Source of the DNA: Bradyrhizobium sp. NAS80.1
Lineage (GTDB): Bacteria; Pseudomonadota; Alphaproteobacteria; Rhizobiales; Xanthobacteraceae
NCBI RefSeq assembly: GCF_001908205.1
Contig: NZ_LGHL01000128.1
Span: 1 to 64,000, forward strand
Length of the DNA stretch: 64,000 nucleotides
Direction of reading: 5' to 3'
Within the stretch, counting starts at the first letter, position 1, and the number at the start of each line of letters is the position of its first letter. The notes beneath the pieces were generated by a model. It was not told the DNA's origin. It ran no database searches and worked only from the letters and a program-made list of their open reading frames with translations. The position numbers and the translations under genes are program-made. Positions 26,059-35,033 of the stretch are shown here, in pieces.

Positions 26059-27930
26059 CTACACCCGCGGCATGCTCGCGAGGCGCACTTCTCGGGCCTG
26101 CGCTGCGAGCCTGATTCCGGCATTAGCCGCACCAAACCCCTGATAGTTCCTTCGCTCGACGATCTCGAAGAAGAAGCGCTCATCGAAGATGTGAGTGTAG
26201 ACCTGGAAGAACTCGCCGTCGCCTTCGCGGTCGTAGAGGATGTGGTTGGCGCGAAGCTGCGCCATCAGCTCGGGCGCGAGGTCGTATTTGGCTTCGATAT
26301 CGTCGTAGTAATTATCGGGAATATCCAGGAAATCCGCCCCGCGCTTGCGCATCGCGGCGACCGTCGCAAAGATGTCCTGGCACGCAAATGCGACGTGCTG
26401 CACGCCTGAGCCGAAGAACTCCGAGATGAAGCGCGCCGGCAGGGTGCGGTTGGCGGAAGAACCGTTGAGCACGAAGCGCAGGCTCTGGTCGGGATTGACG
26501 ATGGCCTGGCTTTGCACCAGGCCTCTGGGATCGGCGATCTCCATCTGCGGCAACCGCTTCAGGTCGAGGATGCCGGTGTAGAACAGCAGCCAGGACAGCA
26601 TCTCGTCATAGGGCATCGACTGCGCGATGTGATCGACTGCGAGCAGCGCGTCTGCACTCGCCTCGCTCGGAACCGGTTCGAAATCCGTGTCCCAGTTCTT
26701 GCCGGCCTGGTCGAGGAAATAGAGGAGGCTGCCGCCGACGCCGTGGATCGCGGGAATCTCGAGCTCGCCCGGTCCGACCGGCTGGTAGAAGGTGCGCGCC
26801 TTCAGCGTCTCGGCGCGCTGCATGGCGAGGCCGGCATTGTCGACCTCGAGCGCAATCGCGCAGACGCCGGGGCCATGTGTCACGTAGTGGGAATGCGCAA
26901 AGCCGTCGGTCTCGCAATTGATCACGAGCTCGACCTTGCCTTGCGACCAGCGCTCCACCGCCTTGCTGCGGTGCTTGCCGGTCCTGCGGAAGCCGAGCTG
27001 CGCGAACAGACCGGCGAGCTCGCCGGCCTTGGTCTCGTTGACGGCAAACTCGATGAACCCCGTACCGCGACCTTTGGCCTTCGGCGCCAGCGGCTCGCGA
27101 ACAAGCTTCGGCCAGTCCGATGCGAGCTGGTCCTCGAGCAGGATCAGCGAGCGCAGGCCGTCGACCGCGGTCTGGGTGGCCGAACCGGCGCGGAACTGGT
27201 CGTTGAAGATTTCCAGCGATAGCGGCCCAGCATAGCCGGTCGCTGCGACCGCCGTCATGAACTCGCTGACCGGAAGATCGCCCTGGCCGGGGAAGGAGCG
27301 GAAGTGCCGGCTCCACGACAGGAGGTCGAGCTCGAGCTTCGGCGCGTCGGCAAGCTGCACCAGGAAGATCTTGTCGCCGGGGATCGAGGCCATCGCGCGG
27401 GTCGGAAAACCCGGCGCCAGCGCGTGAAAGCTGTCGAGGATGATTCCGATTGCGGGATGATCGGCGCGCCGCACGATCTCCCAGGCGTCGCGATAGTCGT
27501 TGACATGGCGGCCCCAGGCCAGCGCCTCGTAGCCGACGCGCAAACCGCGCTTGGCGGCGCGTTCGCCGAGTTCGTGGAAATCGTTCGCGGCGCGGTCGAT
27601 GCCGCCGAGCGAGCTTGGGGCGACGTTGGAGCAGATCAGCAGCAGGTCGGTCCCGAGCTCCTGCATGAGATCGAACTTGCGCTCGGCGCGGGCAAAGTTG
27701 CGCGAACGCTGCGGCTCCGGCATTCCCTCGAAATCGCGGAACGGCTGGAACGCACAGATCGCGAGATTGAGGTCCTTACAGAGCTGCGCCACCTCGCACG
27801 GGCTCGCGCCGAACGACAACAGGTCGTTCTCGAAGATCTCGACCGCGTCGAAACCCGCTGAGGCGATGGCGCGGAGCTTTTCGTCGAGCGCGCCGGAGAG
27901 GGAGACCGTTGCGATCGAACGCTTGTTCAT
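26059..27930 (-). CDS. quiC: 3-dehydroshikimate dehydratase (QuiC type, TIM barrel-VOC fusion)
   Basis: A 623-residue two-domain enzyme. The N-terminal sugar-phosphate-isomerase-like barrel (about 1-285) carries the metal ligands expected for QuiC: Glu in GYEALAWG, Asp and His in ILDSFHAL, Gln in LVQLADAP and Glu in SLEIFND. The C-terminal part (about 290-610) is a VOC domain pair like 4-hydroxyphenylpyruvate dioxygenase, as in QuiC1 of Pseudomonas. It converts 3-dehydroshikimate to protocatechuate. The start overlaps the livF stop by four bases (ATGA), and it is the last gene of an operon with shikimate dehydrogenase and a LIV transporter. This position supports use of shikimate or quinate as carbon source. 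Confidence 0.93.
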   Translation of the reverse strand: MNKRSIATVSLSGALDEKLRAIASAGFDAVEIFENDLLSFGASPCEVAQLCKDLNLAICAFQPFRDFEGMPEPQRSRNFARAERKFDLMQELGTDLLLICSNVAPSSLGGIDRAANDFHELGERAAKRGLRVGYEALAWGRHVNDYRDAWEIVRRADHPAIGIILDSFHALAPGFPTRAMASIPGDKIFLVQLADAPKLELDLLSWSRHFRSFPGQGDLPVSEFMTAVAATGYAGPLSLEIFNDQFRAGSATQTAVDGLRSLILLEDQLASDWPKLVREPLAPKAKGRGTGFIEFAVNETKAGELAGLFAQLGFRRTGKHRSKAVERWSQGKVELVINCETDGFAHSHYVTHGPGVCAIALEVDNAGLAMQRAETLKARTFYQPVGPGELEIPAIHGVGGSLLYFLDQAGKNWDTDFEPVPSEASADALLAVDHIAQSMPYDEMLSWLLFYTGILDLKRLPQMEIADPRGLVQSQAIVNPDQSLRFVLNGSSANRTLPARFISEFFGSGVQHVAFACQDIFATVAAMRKRGADFLDIPDNYYDDIEAKYDLAPELMAQLRANHILYDREGDGEFFQVYTHIFDERFFFEIVERRNYQGFGAANAGIRLAAQAREVRLASMPRV

Positions 27931-28664
27931 GCCGGGCTCTCCTCCATGGCGCCGCCGAGGAAAAGCTGGCCGATCCGGGGATCGTTCAGGATGCGCTCAG
28001 CCTTGTCGACCATCCGGGTCTGGCCGAGCTCCAGCACGATGCCGATATCGGAGATCTCCAGCGCCGATCGCGCGTTCTGCTCGATCATCAGGATCGTGAC
28101 GCCGCGGTCGCGCAAGGATTTCAGGATGTCGAACGTCTGTTGCACCATCAGCGGCGACAGGCCGATCGAGGGCTCGTCGATCAGGACGAGCTTCGGTTCG
28201 AGCAGCAGCGAGCGGGCGATTTCGAGCTGCTTCTGCTCGCCGCCCGAGAGCGTCGAGGCCTGCTGCGCCGACCTTCGGCGCAGCGCCGGAAACAGGTCGA
28301 GCGCAGCCTCGATCCGCCCCTGCAGGTCGATGCCCTTTCCGGCGGCGACGCCGCCGAGCTCGATATTGTGGCGTACCGACAGCTCGGGAAAGATGTTGCG
28401 GCCCTGTGGCACGTAGCAGATGCCGGCATTGAGCAGTGCACGCTGGCTCAAGTTCGTGACGTCGCGGTTCGCAAAGCTGATCTTGCCTTCGCGCAGCTTG
28501 AGCAGGCCGAAGATGGCCTTGAACACGGTGGACTTGCCGGCGCCGTTTGGGCCGATGATGGTGGTGATGGTCGCCGGCGGCACCGCGAACGTCGTGCCGT
28601 TCAAGATCGTCATCTTGCCGTAGCCGCCGACGAGATTGTGAACCGAGAGGATCGGGTCACTCAT
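27927..28664 (-). CDS. livF: LIV-type ABC transporter ATPase LivF
   Basis: A 245-residue ATPase with Walker A GPNGAGKS, signature TLSGGEQKQLEIAR and Walker B LVLIDEPSIGL; the order of residues after the signature (QQLEIARSL-like) marks the LivF rather than LivG class. It is one of two ATPases of the importer encoded by 27927-32594. Twelve bases separate it from livG, and it overlaps quiC by four bases. In this operon the transporter very likely brings in shikimate, quinate or a related hydroaromatic acid instead of leucine. Confidence 0.92.
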   Translation of the reverse strand: MSDPILSVHNLVGGYGKMTILNGTTFAVPPATITTIIGPNGAGKSTVFKAIFGLLKLREGKISFANRDVTNLSQRALLNAGICYVPQGRNIFPELSVRHNIELGGVAAGKGIDLQGRIEAALDLFPALRRRSAQQASTLSGGEQKQLEIARSLLLEPKLVLIDEPSIGLSPLMVQQTFDILKSLRDRGVTILMIEQNARSALEISDIGIVLELGQTRMVDKAERILNDPRIGQLFLGGAMEESPA

Positions 28665-28676
28665 GGCGCGCGCTCC

Positions 28677-29420
28677 CTAGTGTCCCAAATAAGCTTCGAT
28701 CACGGCGGGGTTTTTGCGGACCTCGTCCGGTCGTCCCATTGCCAGCACCTTGCCTTCCGCCATCACCATCACGCGTGAGCACAGCGACATCACGAATTCC
28801 ATGTTGTGCTCGATCACGACGAAGGTGGCGTTCTTCTCGCGGTTGATCGCGACCAGCCGCTCCTTCAGGTCCGCCAGCATCGACGGGTTGACGCCGCCCG
28901 CGGGCTCGTCGAGCAGCACCAGGCGCGGGCCGCCCATGAAGGCCATGGCGGCGTCGAGCAACTTCTGCTGCCCGTAGGAGAGACCGCCGGCCGGCTCGGC
29001 AGCGAGATGATCCAGCTTGAAGAAGCCGATCATCTGGTTGGCGGTCTCCGTCAGCCCGGCATCGGAGCGGCCGACGAGGCGCGAGGCCATGCTGCCCTGA
29101 TGCTCCTGGCCTGCGAGAATCAAGTTCTCGCGCACCGAGAGCTTTGGAAACACCTGCAGCAGCTGGAACGTGCGGCTGACCCCGAGCTTGTTGAGCTCGG
29201 CGGGACGCAGGCCGGTGACGACCTTGCCGTCGAGCTTGACCTCGCCATCGCTCGGGGTGAGCTGGCCGAGGATGCAGTTGAACAGGGTGGACTTGCCGCA
29301 GCCGTTCGGGCCGATCAGGCCGAGGATCTCGCCCTCGCGCACGTCGAAGGAGACGCCGTCGACGGCGCTGATGCCGCCAAAGTTCTTCTTGATATTGGTG
29401 ACTTCCAGCACCGCACTCAT
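28677..29420 (-). CDS. livG: LIV-type ABC transporter ATPase LivG
   Basis: A 247-residue ATPase beginning SAVLEVTNIKKNFGGISAV. It has Walker A GPNGCGKST, the LivG-specific block VSRTFQLLQVFPKLSV, signature GGLSYGQQKLLD and Walker B LVLLDEPAGGV. The start at 29420 overlaps the livM stop in an ATGA. A much longer open frame in the same register continues to 30434, but it is antisense-like noise over livM. It works with LivF at the inner face of the LivHM channel. Confidence 0.92.
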   Translation of the reverse strand: MSAVLEVTNIKKNFGGISAVDGVSFDVREGEILGLIGPNGCGKSTLFNCILGQLTPSDGEVKLDGKVVTGLRPAELNKLGVSRTFQLLQVFPKLSVRENLILAGQEHQGSMASRLVGRSDAGLTETANQMIGFFKLDHLAAEPAGGLSYGQQKLLDAAMAFMGGPRLVLLDEPAGGVNPSMLADLKERLVAINREKNATFVVIEHNMEFVMSLCSRVMVMAEGKVLAMGRPDEVRKNPAVIEAYLGH

Positions 29421-30415
29421 TGCACCGTCTCCATGCGCGATTTCGCAACGGCGCGCAGCGCGGAGGCCGCCTTGGTACGGCGCGCGGCCATGGTGCGATC
29501 GAGAATTCCCAGAATGCCGGTCGGCGACCAAATCAGGAGCAGCATCACCGCGACCGCGTAGAGCATCAGATAATAGCCCTCCGTGAAACGCAGCCATTCG
29601 GGCAGCAGCACTGCGATCATCGCCCCTAAGAAGGGGCCGAAATAGAAGCCCGCGCCGCCGACGATCACCATCATCAAGAGGTCGAGCGAGAGCGACAGGT
29701 TGAACGGCACGGGATCGATGTATTGCGTCAGCGGCGCATAGAGCGCCCCGGCGACGCCGCCGAGCGCCGAGCCGATCGCGAAGGCCATCAGCGTGTAACG
29801 CCTTGTGTCGATGCCGAGCGATTGTGCGCGCAAGGGGTTTTCGCGCAGCGCCATGAAGGCGCGGCCCCAGGGCGAGCGGATCAGCCACCAAACCGCCAGC
29901 GAGACGATCGCGAGCGAGCCGAGGCAGACATAGTAGAAGGGCAGCGGCTTGTTGGTCGCCAGCCCAAAGATGTGCGGGCGCGGAATATTGGAGATGCCGT
30001 AGATGCCGCCGGTGAGCCAGCTCTCGTTGCGGAACACGAGAAAGGCGAGGGTGGAGAAAGCGAGCGTGACGAAGGCGAGATAGTGGTGCTGCACGCGCAG
30101 CGCAGGATAGCCGAGCACCCAGCCGACCACGAAGCTCAGGGCGATCGCGACCACGATTGCGGCCGGCAGCGGCCAGCCATGGGTGGTCATGATCGCGGCG
30201 GCATAAGCGCCGATGCCGACGAAGGCTCCCTGCGCCAGCGACACCTGGCCGGCATAGCCGAGCGTAAGGTTGAGGCCCATCGCGGCGATGGTCATCACCG
30301 CCCACTGGCTCAGGATGAACAGGCCGTAGCGGTTGAAGTTCATGGGAACAATGATCAGCGCCGCGATGACGGCAAGGCCGAGCGCGATCTTCAGGGGGGT
30401 GCCAAAGCCGCTCAT
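29417..30415 (-). CDS. livM: LIV-type ABC transporter permease LivM
   Basis: A 332-residue inner-membrane permease with about nine to ten hydrophobic segments. It contains the LivM hallmark MGLNLTLGYAGQVSLAQGAFVGIGAYAA (read around 40-70) and the ATPase-docking loop near ALRENPLRAQSLGID. It overlaps livH by four bases at its start and livG by four bases at its end, so the three are translated as a coupled set. Confidence 0.92.
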   Translation of the reverse strand: MSGFGTPLKIALGLAVIAALIIVPMNFNRYGLFILSQWAVMTIAAMGLNLTLGYAGQVSLAQGAFVGIGAYAAAIMTTHGWPLPAAIVVAIALSFVVGWVLGYPALRVQHHYLAFVTLAFSTLAFLVFRNESWLTGGIYGISNIPRPHIFGLATNKPLPFYYVCLGSLAIVSLAVWWLIRSPWGRAFMALRENPLRAQSLGIDTRRYTLMAFAIGSALGGVAGALYAPLTQYIDPVPFNLSLSLDLLMMVIVGGAGFYFGPFLGAMIAVLLPEWLRFTEGYYLMLYAVAVMLLLIWSPTGILGILDRTMAARRTKAASALRAVAKSRMETVQ

Positions 30416-31287
30416 AGCGTGCGCTCCTCGGCACGGCCGAGCAGTCCTTGCGGCCGGAACAGGATCACGACGATCAGGAAGATCAGCGGCACCGCCGCGC
30501 GATATTGGGTGGAGACGTAGCTCGCAGCGAGATTGTCGAGCACGCCGATCAAGAGGCCGCCCGCGATCGCGCCGCGCACCTGGTTGAAGCCGCCAACGAT
30601 CGCGGCGATGAACGCCGCCTGGCCAAGCACCTCGCCGGAGGAAAATTTCGCGAGGTAGATCGGCGTGATCAGCAGCGAGGCGAGCGCAACCAGGAAAGCG
30701 TTGATCAGGAAGGTCAGGAGAATCATGCGCTCGACCGGTACGCCGATGATGCGCGCCACCGTCGGGTTCTGCGCCGCCGCCTGCATCTGGTGGCCGAGTG
30801 AAGTGCGGTTCAACAGCGTGGTCAGGCCGACCACGGCGAGGATGGCGACGACAAGCACGCCAATGCTTTGCAGCGAGACGGCATGTCCGAGGATGGAGAT
30901 GTCACCGGTCGGCACGATCGAAGGGAAGGGCGAGGCCTCGGCGCTGAAGAACTGCTTCACGGCCTCCTTGATGCCGATCGCGAGCGCCATGGTGGCGATC
31001 GCCAGCGGAAGCACGCCATGGCGCATCATCGGATCGACCAGGAGGAGCTTGAAGGCGAGTCCGAGCAGGATCATCGACAGCAGGATGCCGAGTATGATCG
31101 CAAGCCACAGCGGCGCGCCGACATGCATTGCCGCGAGCATCAGGAACGCGGGCAGCATCACGAACTCGCCTTGCGCGAAGTTGATGGTCTGCGAGGTCTG
31201 CCACAGCAGCGTGAAGCCGACCGCGACCAGCGCGTAGATCGCGCCGGTGGCAAGTCCCGCGACCAGAAGATCGAACAGATTGGACAT
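30412..31287 (-). CDS. livH: LIV-type ABC transporter permease LivH
   Basis: A 291-residue inner-membrane permease. The N terminus LLVAGLATGAIYALVAVGF and the following TINFAQGEFVML block are diagnostic of LivH. The docking loop lies near QAAAQNPTVARIIGV. GAGGAGA stands just before the ATG. A family A repeat separates it from the binding-protein gene upstream in the same operon. Confidence 0.92.
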   Translation of the reverse strand: MSNLFDLLVAGLATGAIYALVAVGFTLLWQTSQTINFAQGEFVMLPAFLMLAAMHVGAPLWLAIILGILLSMILLGLAFKLLLVDPMMRHGVLPLAIATMALAIGIKEAVKQFFSAEASPFPSIVPTGDISILGHAVSLQSIGVLVVAILAVVGLTTLLNRTSLGHQMQAAAQNPTVARIIGVPVERMILLTFLINAFLVALASLLITPIYLAKFSSGEVLGQAAFIAAIVGGFNQVRGAIAGGLLIGVLDNLAASYVSTQYRAAVPLIFLIVVILFRPQGLLGRAEERTL

Positions 31288-31311
31288 TTTCTCCTCTCGC
31301 GGCTCTTTCTT

Positions 31312-31455
31312 TCCCCCTCCCCGTTCTTACGGGGAGAGGGTAGGGTGAGGGGCTTCTCTCCGCGAGGACGGTAGCAGTTAGACTCGCGGAGACTCCCCCT
31401 CACCCGGAATTTGCTGCGCAAATTCCGGCCTCTCCCCGCAAGCGGGGAGAGGCGA
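31312..31455. repeat. palindromic repeat, family A
   Basis: CCCGTTCTTACGGGGAGAGGG at the left and CCTCTCCCCGCAAGCGGGG at the right frame GGTGAGGGG and GACTCCCCCTCACC inner parts. It lies within the operon, between the binding-protein gene and livH, where it may tune the ratio of binding protein to permease. Confidence 0.85.
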
Positions 31456-31463
31456 AGGATCCC

Positions 31464-32594
31464 TCACTTCACCTTCGGCAGCACCTGCTTCACGACCTGC
31501 TTGCCTTCGACTACCTCGACCAGGAAGCTCTGGCGATCGATGTCGCCGTTCTGATCGAAGGTGACGTCCATCAGGATGCCCGGCTCGTCAGCAGCCTTGA
31601 TGGTGAGGCCGTGCAGCGTGTCGGCGAACGCCTTGGAATCGACCTTGCCCATCTTCTCGGTGGTGGCCTTCACCATGTAGACCGCGAGATAGCCCTTCAG
31701 GCCGTTGTGATCAGGCACGTAGTTGTACTTCTTGGAGAAGCGGTCACGGAATCCCTTGATCAGGTCGACTGGGGCGTCCGTAGTGAGGCCGACATGGCCG
31801 CGTGCGCCATTGGCGGCATCGCCCGCGAGCTCGATCACCTTCTGACCGATCAGCGTGGTCTCACCCATCAGCGGCGCGGTGACGCCCTGGCGCTTCAGCT
31901 CCTTCAGGATGCGGGCGCTCTCTTCCTCGTTGAGATAGACAAACACCGCGTCGGGATTGGCAGCCTTGATCTTGCCGACGTCGGCGGCGAAGTCGGCCTG
32001 GCCGGCTTCGGTCGAGAGGTCGGCGACGACCTTGGAGCCGAGGCGGTCGAGCTCCTTGACGACGACATCGCGGCCGCCGCGGCCGAAATCATTGTTGACC
32101 CAGACCACGGCGACCGACTTCGCCTTCATGTCGTCGTGGATGTATTTGGCGACCTTCGGCATCGAGGATTGCTGGCCGAAGGACGTGCGGAACAGGAATT
32201 TGTTCCCGGCCTGCGTCAGCTCGGCGGCTTCGCCGCCCATGATCTGCGTGATGCCGGCCTCTGCCGCGAGCGGCGCGGTCACCTTGACCGAACCGGAATA
32301 GCCGGGTCCGAGCAGTACATAGGGCTCGGCGTCGAGCGCCTTCTGGACTTGCGCGCGCGCCACGCCAGGGTTCGACTGCGAGTCGGCATGGGTCACTTCA
32401 AGCTTGCGGCCGAGCACGCCGCCCTTGGCGTTGATCTCCTCGATCGCGAGGTCGATGCCGTTCTTCCAGTTGGTGCCGACGGTGGCGCCGCCGCCGGATA
32501 GCTCGGCGACGTCGGCGAGCTTGATCGCTTGTGCGTAGGCGCTGGTGGCAGTCGCGAAGGCAAGCAAGGCGCCCGCCAGCAGGGTCGATTTCAT
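31464..32594 (-). CDS. LIV-type ABC binding protein of the shikimate/quinate operon
   Basis: A 376-residue periplasmic binding protein. The signal peptide ends at TSAYA, and the mature chain starts QAIKLADVAELSGGGATVG. The start at 32594 follows GGGAGG. It shares an operon with shikimate dehydrogenase (56 bases upstream), livHMGF and quiC, which makes a hydroaromatic acid such as shikimate or quinate the most likely ligand. That link is from gene order, not from residues seen in the binding cleft. The longer frame to 32867 overlaps the dehydrogenase gene and lacks a leader. Confidence 0.88.
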   Translation of the reverse strand: MKSTLLAGALLAFATATSAYAQAIKLADVAELSGGGATVGTNWKNGIDLAIEEINAKGGVLGRKLEVTHADSQSNPGVARAQVQKALDAEPYVLLGPGYSGSVKVTAPLAAEAGITQIMGGEAAELTQAGNKFLFRTSFGQQSSMPKVAKYIHDDMKAKSVAVVWVNNDFGRGGRDVVVKELDRLGSKVVADLSTEAGQADFAADVGKIKAANPDAVFVYLNEEESARILKELKRQGVTAPLMGETTLIGQKVIELAGDAANGARGHVGLTTDAPVDLIKGFRDRFSKKYNYVPDHNGLKGYLAVYMVKATTEKMGKVDSKAFADTLHGLTIKAADEPGILMDVTFDQNGDIDRQSFLVEVVEGKQVVKQVLPKVK

Positions 32595-32650
32595 GGTCCA
32601 TCCTCCCATTTCCGTTGATGTTGTCCGCGGCCTGTGTTCGGCCGCTTCGG

Positions 32651-33529
32651 TTACGCTGCGTGATAGGCCGGACTTCGCGCCGCCATCACCTCGTCGAAAG
32701 CCTCTCCCATGACTTCGGTCGATGGGGCAAGGCCCGTGAACAGTTCGAAGGCGTCCGCGGCCTGATAGATCGCGAGCTCCCGTCCGGTCATGATCCGCGC
32801 GCCGCGCTCCTGCGCTGCGGCGAGCAGCGGCGTGATCAGCGGTGAATAGACGGCATCTGCGACCCACAATTTCTCATGCAGCAGCGTGGGCGTAACAGAC
32901 ATGCCCCGGTTCGGCAGCATGCCGACCGGCGTGCCGTTAACGAGGCCGGTTGCACCCTGGAGCGCATCTTCGACGCTCGCGGCGACCCTCGCGCCGCCCC
33001 GCGGGGCAAGCAGGGAGACGAGCGTCGCGGCACGCGCCGGCTCACTGTCAAAGATGCGGATGTCGGAAACCTCAAGGCTCGCCAGTGCAAACGCGATTGC
33101 CTTGCCGACGCCGCCGGCGCCGATCACGGCCACGGCGTTCCCGCTCGGCGTCAGCAGCGGTGCCACCGCGCGCGCAAAGCCGGTCGTATCGGTGTTGTGG
33201 CCGGTCAGGCGGAGGTTCTTGACGACGACGGTGTTGACCGCGCCCATCGCAGCCGCGCCCGGCGCAAGCTCGTCGAGCAGCGGGACCACCGCTTCTTTGT
33301 AAGGGTAGGTGACGTTGACGCCGGCAAAGCCGAGCCGCCGCACGCCCTCAAGCATCATGCTGAGCCCGGTCGCATCGGCGCCAGCGACCTCGATGAGCTG
33401 GTAGTGGCCGCGCAGGCCGAGGGCCTCGGCGGCGCGCTCATGCATGGCGGGGGAGGCGGAATGCGCGATCGGCGCTCCGATCAGGCCGGTGAGGAGCTTC
33501 TTGCTGGCGGTGTATCCGCGCTTCGACAT
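32651..33529 (-). CDS. shikimate (quinate/shikimate) dehydrogenase, catabolic type
   Basis: A 292-residue enzyme of the AroE/YdiB family. The substrate-binding block is NVTYPYKE with the catalytic Lys, the nucleotide loop is GAGGVGKAIAFA, and the C-terminal block is NGTPVGM. After the second beta strand it has FDSEPARA; an acidic residue there usually means NAD+ rather than NADP+, as in catabolic quinate/shikimate dehydrogenases. It oxidises shikimate to 3-dehydroshikimate, the substrate of QuiC encoded at the other end of the operon. The operon has two families of possible signals before it: direct repeats at 33632-33672 and a LysR gene. Confidence 0.9.
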   Translation of the reverse strand: MSKRGYTASKKLLTGLIGAPIAHSASPAMHERAAEALGLRGHYQLIEVAGADATGLSMMLEGVRRLGFAGVNVTYPYKEAVVPLLDELAPGAAAMGAVNTVVVKNLRLTGHNTDTTGFARAVAPLLTPSGNAVAVIGAGGVGKAIAFALASLEVSDIRIFDSEPARAATLVSLLAPRGGARVAASVEDALQGATGLVNGTPVGMLPNRGMSVTPTLLHEKLWVADAVYSPLITPLLAAAQERGARIMTGRELAIYQAADAFELFTGLAPSTEVMGEAFDEVMAARSPAYHAA

Positions 33530-33631
33530 GATTTCGCTATCGTCTTGTTAGGAGCGTTCGGTCCCGGCCATTAGCGGGGAAATCCGCGCAATTCCAAGGG
33601 GCTTCCAAGTGCGACGATAGCCTTTCCCCCG

Positions 33632-33672
33632 CCTAACACAATTACCCATTTATCCGGCAAACCTAACACAAT
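33632..33672. promoter_or_regulatory. direct repeats before the shikimate operon
   Basis: CCTAACACAAT occurs at 33632-33642 and again at 33662-33672, exactly 30 bases apart. A related inverted piece, TTGTTAGG, is at 33545-33552. On the operon's strand they read ATTGTGTTAGG. They lie 103-143 bases before the dehydrogenase start, where a LysR-type activator would bind. Confidence 0.6.
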
Positions 33673-33673
33673 G

Positions 33674-34603
33674 TTATTTCTTCCGCGCGGGTGCCTTGCC
33701 GTTACTGCGGGACGGCTCGACCGCACGCATCTCGGCGCGCAGGGATTCGATGAAATGCTCGACATGAAGCGACAGCGGCGCGCCGCGCTTCACCGCGATG
33801 TAGGTGTCGAAACGCGTCGGCTCTGTGATCTTCAACAGCTCGATCCCGGGGTAGCCGCCATGCGCCACTGTGAACTGGTCGATGATGGCGATCCCGAGGC
33901 CCGCCTTCACCAGCGCGCATACCGTGGTGCCGAAGCGCGCGCGGATGGTGATGTTGTAGTCGAGCCGGTTGCGCGTGAATATCTCGGCCATGATCCGTCC
34001 ATAGGGGTCGTTCGGGTCGATGCCGATCAGCGGATAGCGGGTGATCTCGGCGGCAGAGACCTGCTTGCGCCCGGCAAGCTCGTGGCCGGGTGGCACGATG
34101 CAATAGAGCTCGCCGGAGGCGAGCGGCATGAAGTCGAGGCCGGAATGCTCGAGCCGGTAGCTCATCGCGACGCACTCGCCGCGGCCGAGCATGAGATAGT
34201 CGATGGCTTCCTCGAGCTTGAGGATGTTGATGTCGATGCCGAGATCGGGATAGCGGCGCCGGACGCGCTCGATCGCACGCGGCACCATCACCTGCGCGAT
34301 GCTCGGCACCGAGCCGATGCGCAATTCCGACAGTCCACCGCGGCCGATCTTGGAGATGATCTCGGAGAGATCGTCGACTTTCTTGTAGACGCCGTTGATC
34401 TGCTCAAAGATGTTCTCGGCTTCCGGCGTCGGAAAGTAGCGGCCGTTCTGGCGCTGGAAGAAGCGGATGCCGAGCGAGCGCTCGGTGTATTTGACCAGGC
34501 GGCTGATCCCTGGCGCTGACACGTTGAGCAGCTTCGCCGCGCCGCCGATGGTGCCCGTCACCATTACGGCACGGATCACTTCCACCTGGCGCAGCGTCAT
34601 CAT
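33674..34603 (-). CDS. LysR-family regulator of the shikimate operon
   Basis: A 309-residue LysR-type regulator. The N-terminal helix-turn-helix reads GTIGGAAKLLNVSAPGISRL, and the effector domain begins near LRIGSVPSIAQVMVPRAI. The start is taken at the first of two adjacent ATG codons (34603 and 34600); the ribosome site is weak. The gene is on the same strand as the shikimate operon, 144 bases upstream of it, with 11-base direct repeats in the gap. The effector is probably shikimate, quinate or protocatechuate; this follows only from position. Confidence 0.88.
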   Translation of the reverse strand: MMTLRQVEVIRAVMVTGTIGGAAKLLNVSAPGISRLVKYTERSLGIRFFQRQNGRYFPTPEAENIFEQINGVYKKVDDLSEIISKIGRGGLSELRIGSVPSIAQVMVPRAIERVRRRYPDLGIDINILKLEEAIDYLMLGRGECVAMSYRLEHSGLDFMPLASGELYCIVPPGHELAGRKQVSAAEITRYPLIGIDPNDPYGRIMAEIFTRNRLDYNITIRARFGTTVCALVKAGLGIAIIDQFTVAHGGYPGIELLKITEPTRFDTYIAVKRGAPLSLHVEHFIESLRAEMRAVEPSRSNGKAPARKK

Positions 34604-34776
34604 TTGCGGATATCCCGGACAGTCTCCGGAGATCATCTCACGGGAGCGGCCGCATCATCCAGCGGCAAATGTTCCGGGCCTGATCGATCTCAGAAGCAGA
34701 TCGCCAGGCCAGGCGGCTCTGCCGCTTCGATCCTTTACTGGAGGCAGTTGAGGCTCACGATCAGATCAATTCAACT

Positions 34777-34807
34777 ATGCCGCCACATGCGAATGGTGAA
34801 GCGGCAT
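34777..34807. other. inverted repeat in the LysR-bjaR1 gap
   Basis: ATGCCGC (34777-34783) pairs with GCGGCAT (34801-34807). It lies about 50 bases beyond the stop of the small frameshifted gene on the minus strand and could be its transcript end, though no T-run follows. Nothing else is recognisable in 34604-34855. Confidence 0.35.
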
Positions 34808-34855
34808 GCAAAAGCGGCTCGTGTCGCTGACGCGCAATTGCTGCAACAACGTGGC

Positions 34856-35033
34856 TCAGCTCGCCGGTCCCTCCGGCGAGGCGGTGTCGGCTGGCTTCGC
34901 GCGCTCACTTTCCAGCACGTCGCGCGCGAATTCGATGATTTTCTGTTTGTTTGCCGTTTCGCGCACGGCGAAAAAAAACGCGGTTGAGCTCCAGGCCGAG
35001 CACACTATTGAGGGCGATATTCTCGTCTTCCAT
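34856..35033 (-). pseudogene. small gene with a one-base frameshift in an eight-base T run
   Basis: On the minus strand an ATG at 35033 follows GGAGGG with good spacing and encodes MEDENIALNSVLGLELNR. The frame then runs into a run of eight T (plus-strand A at 34971-34978). If one base of the run is skipped, the other frame continues as FFAVRETANKQKIIEFARD and on to a stop at 34856, giving about 58 residues. The total length of 178 bases (59 codons plus one) fits one surplus base. It could be a decayed gene, a sequencing error or a site of transcriptional slippage. I do not recognise the protein; it is charged and predicted helical. It is divergent from bjaR1, 166 bases away. Confidence 0.55.
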
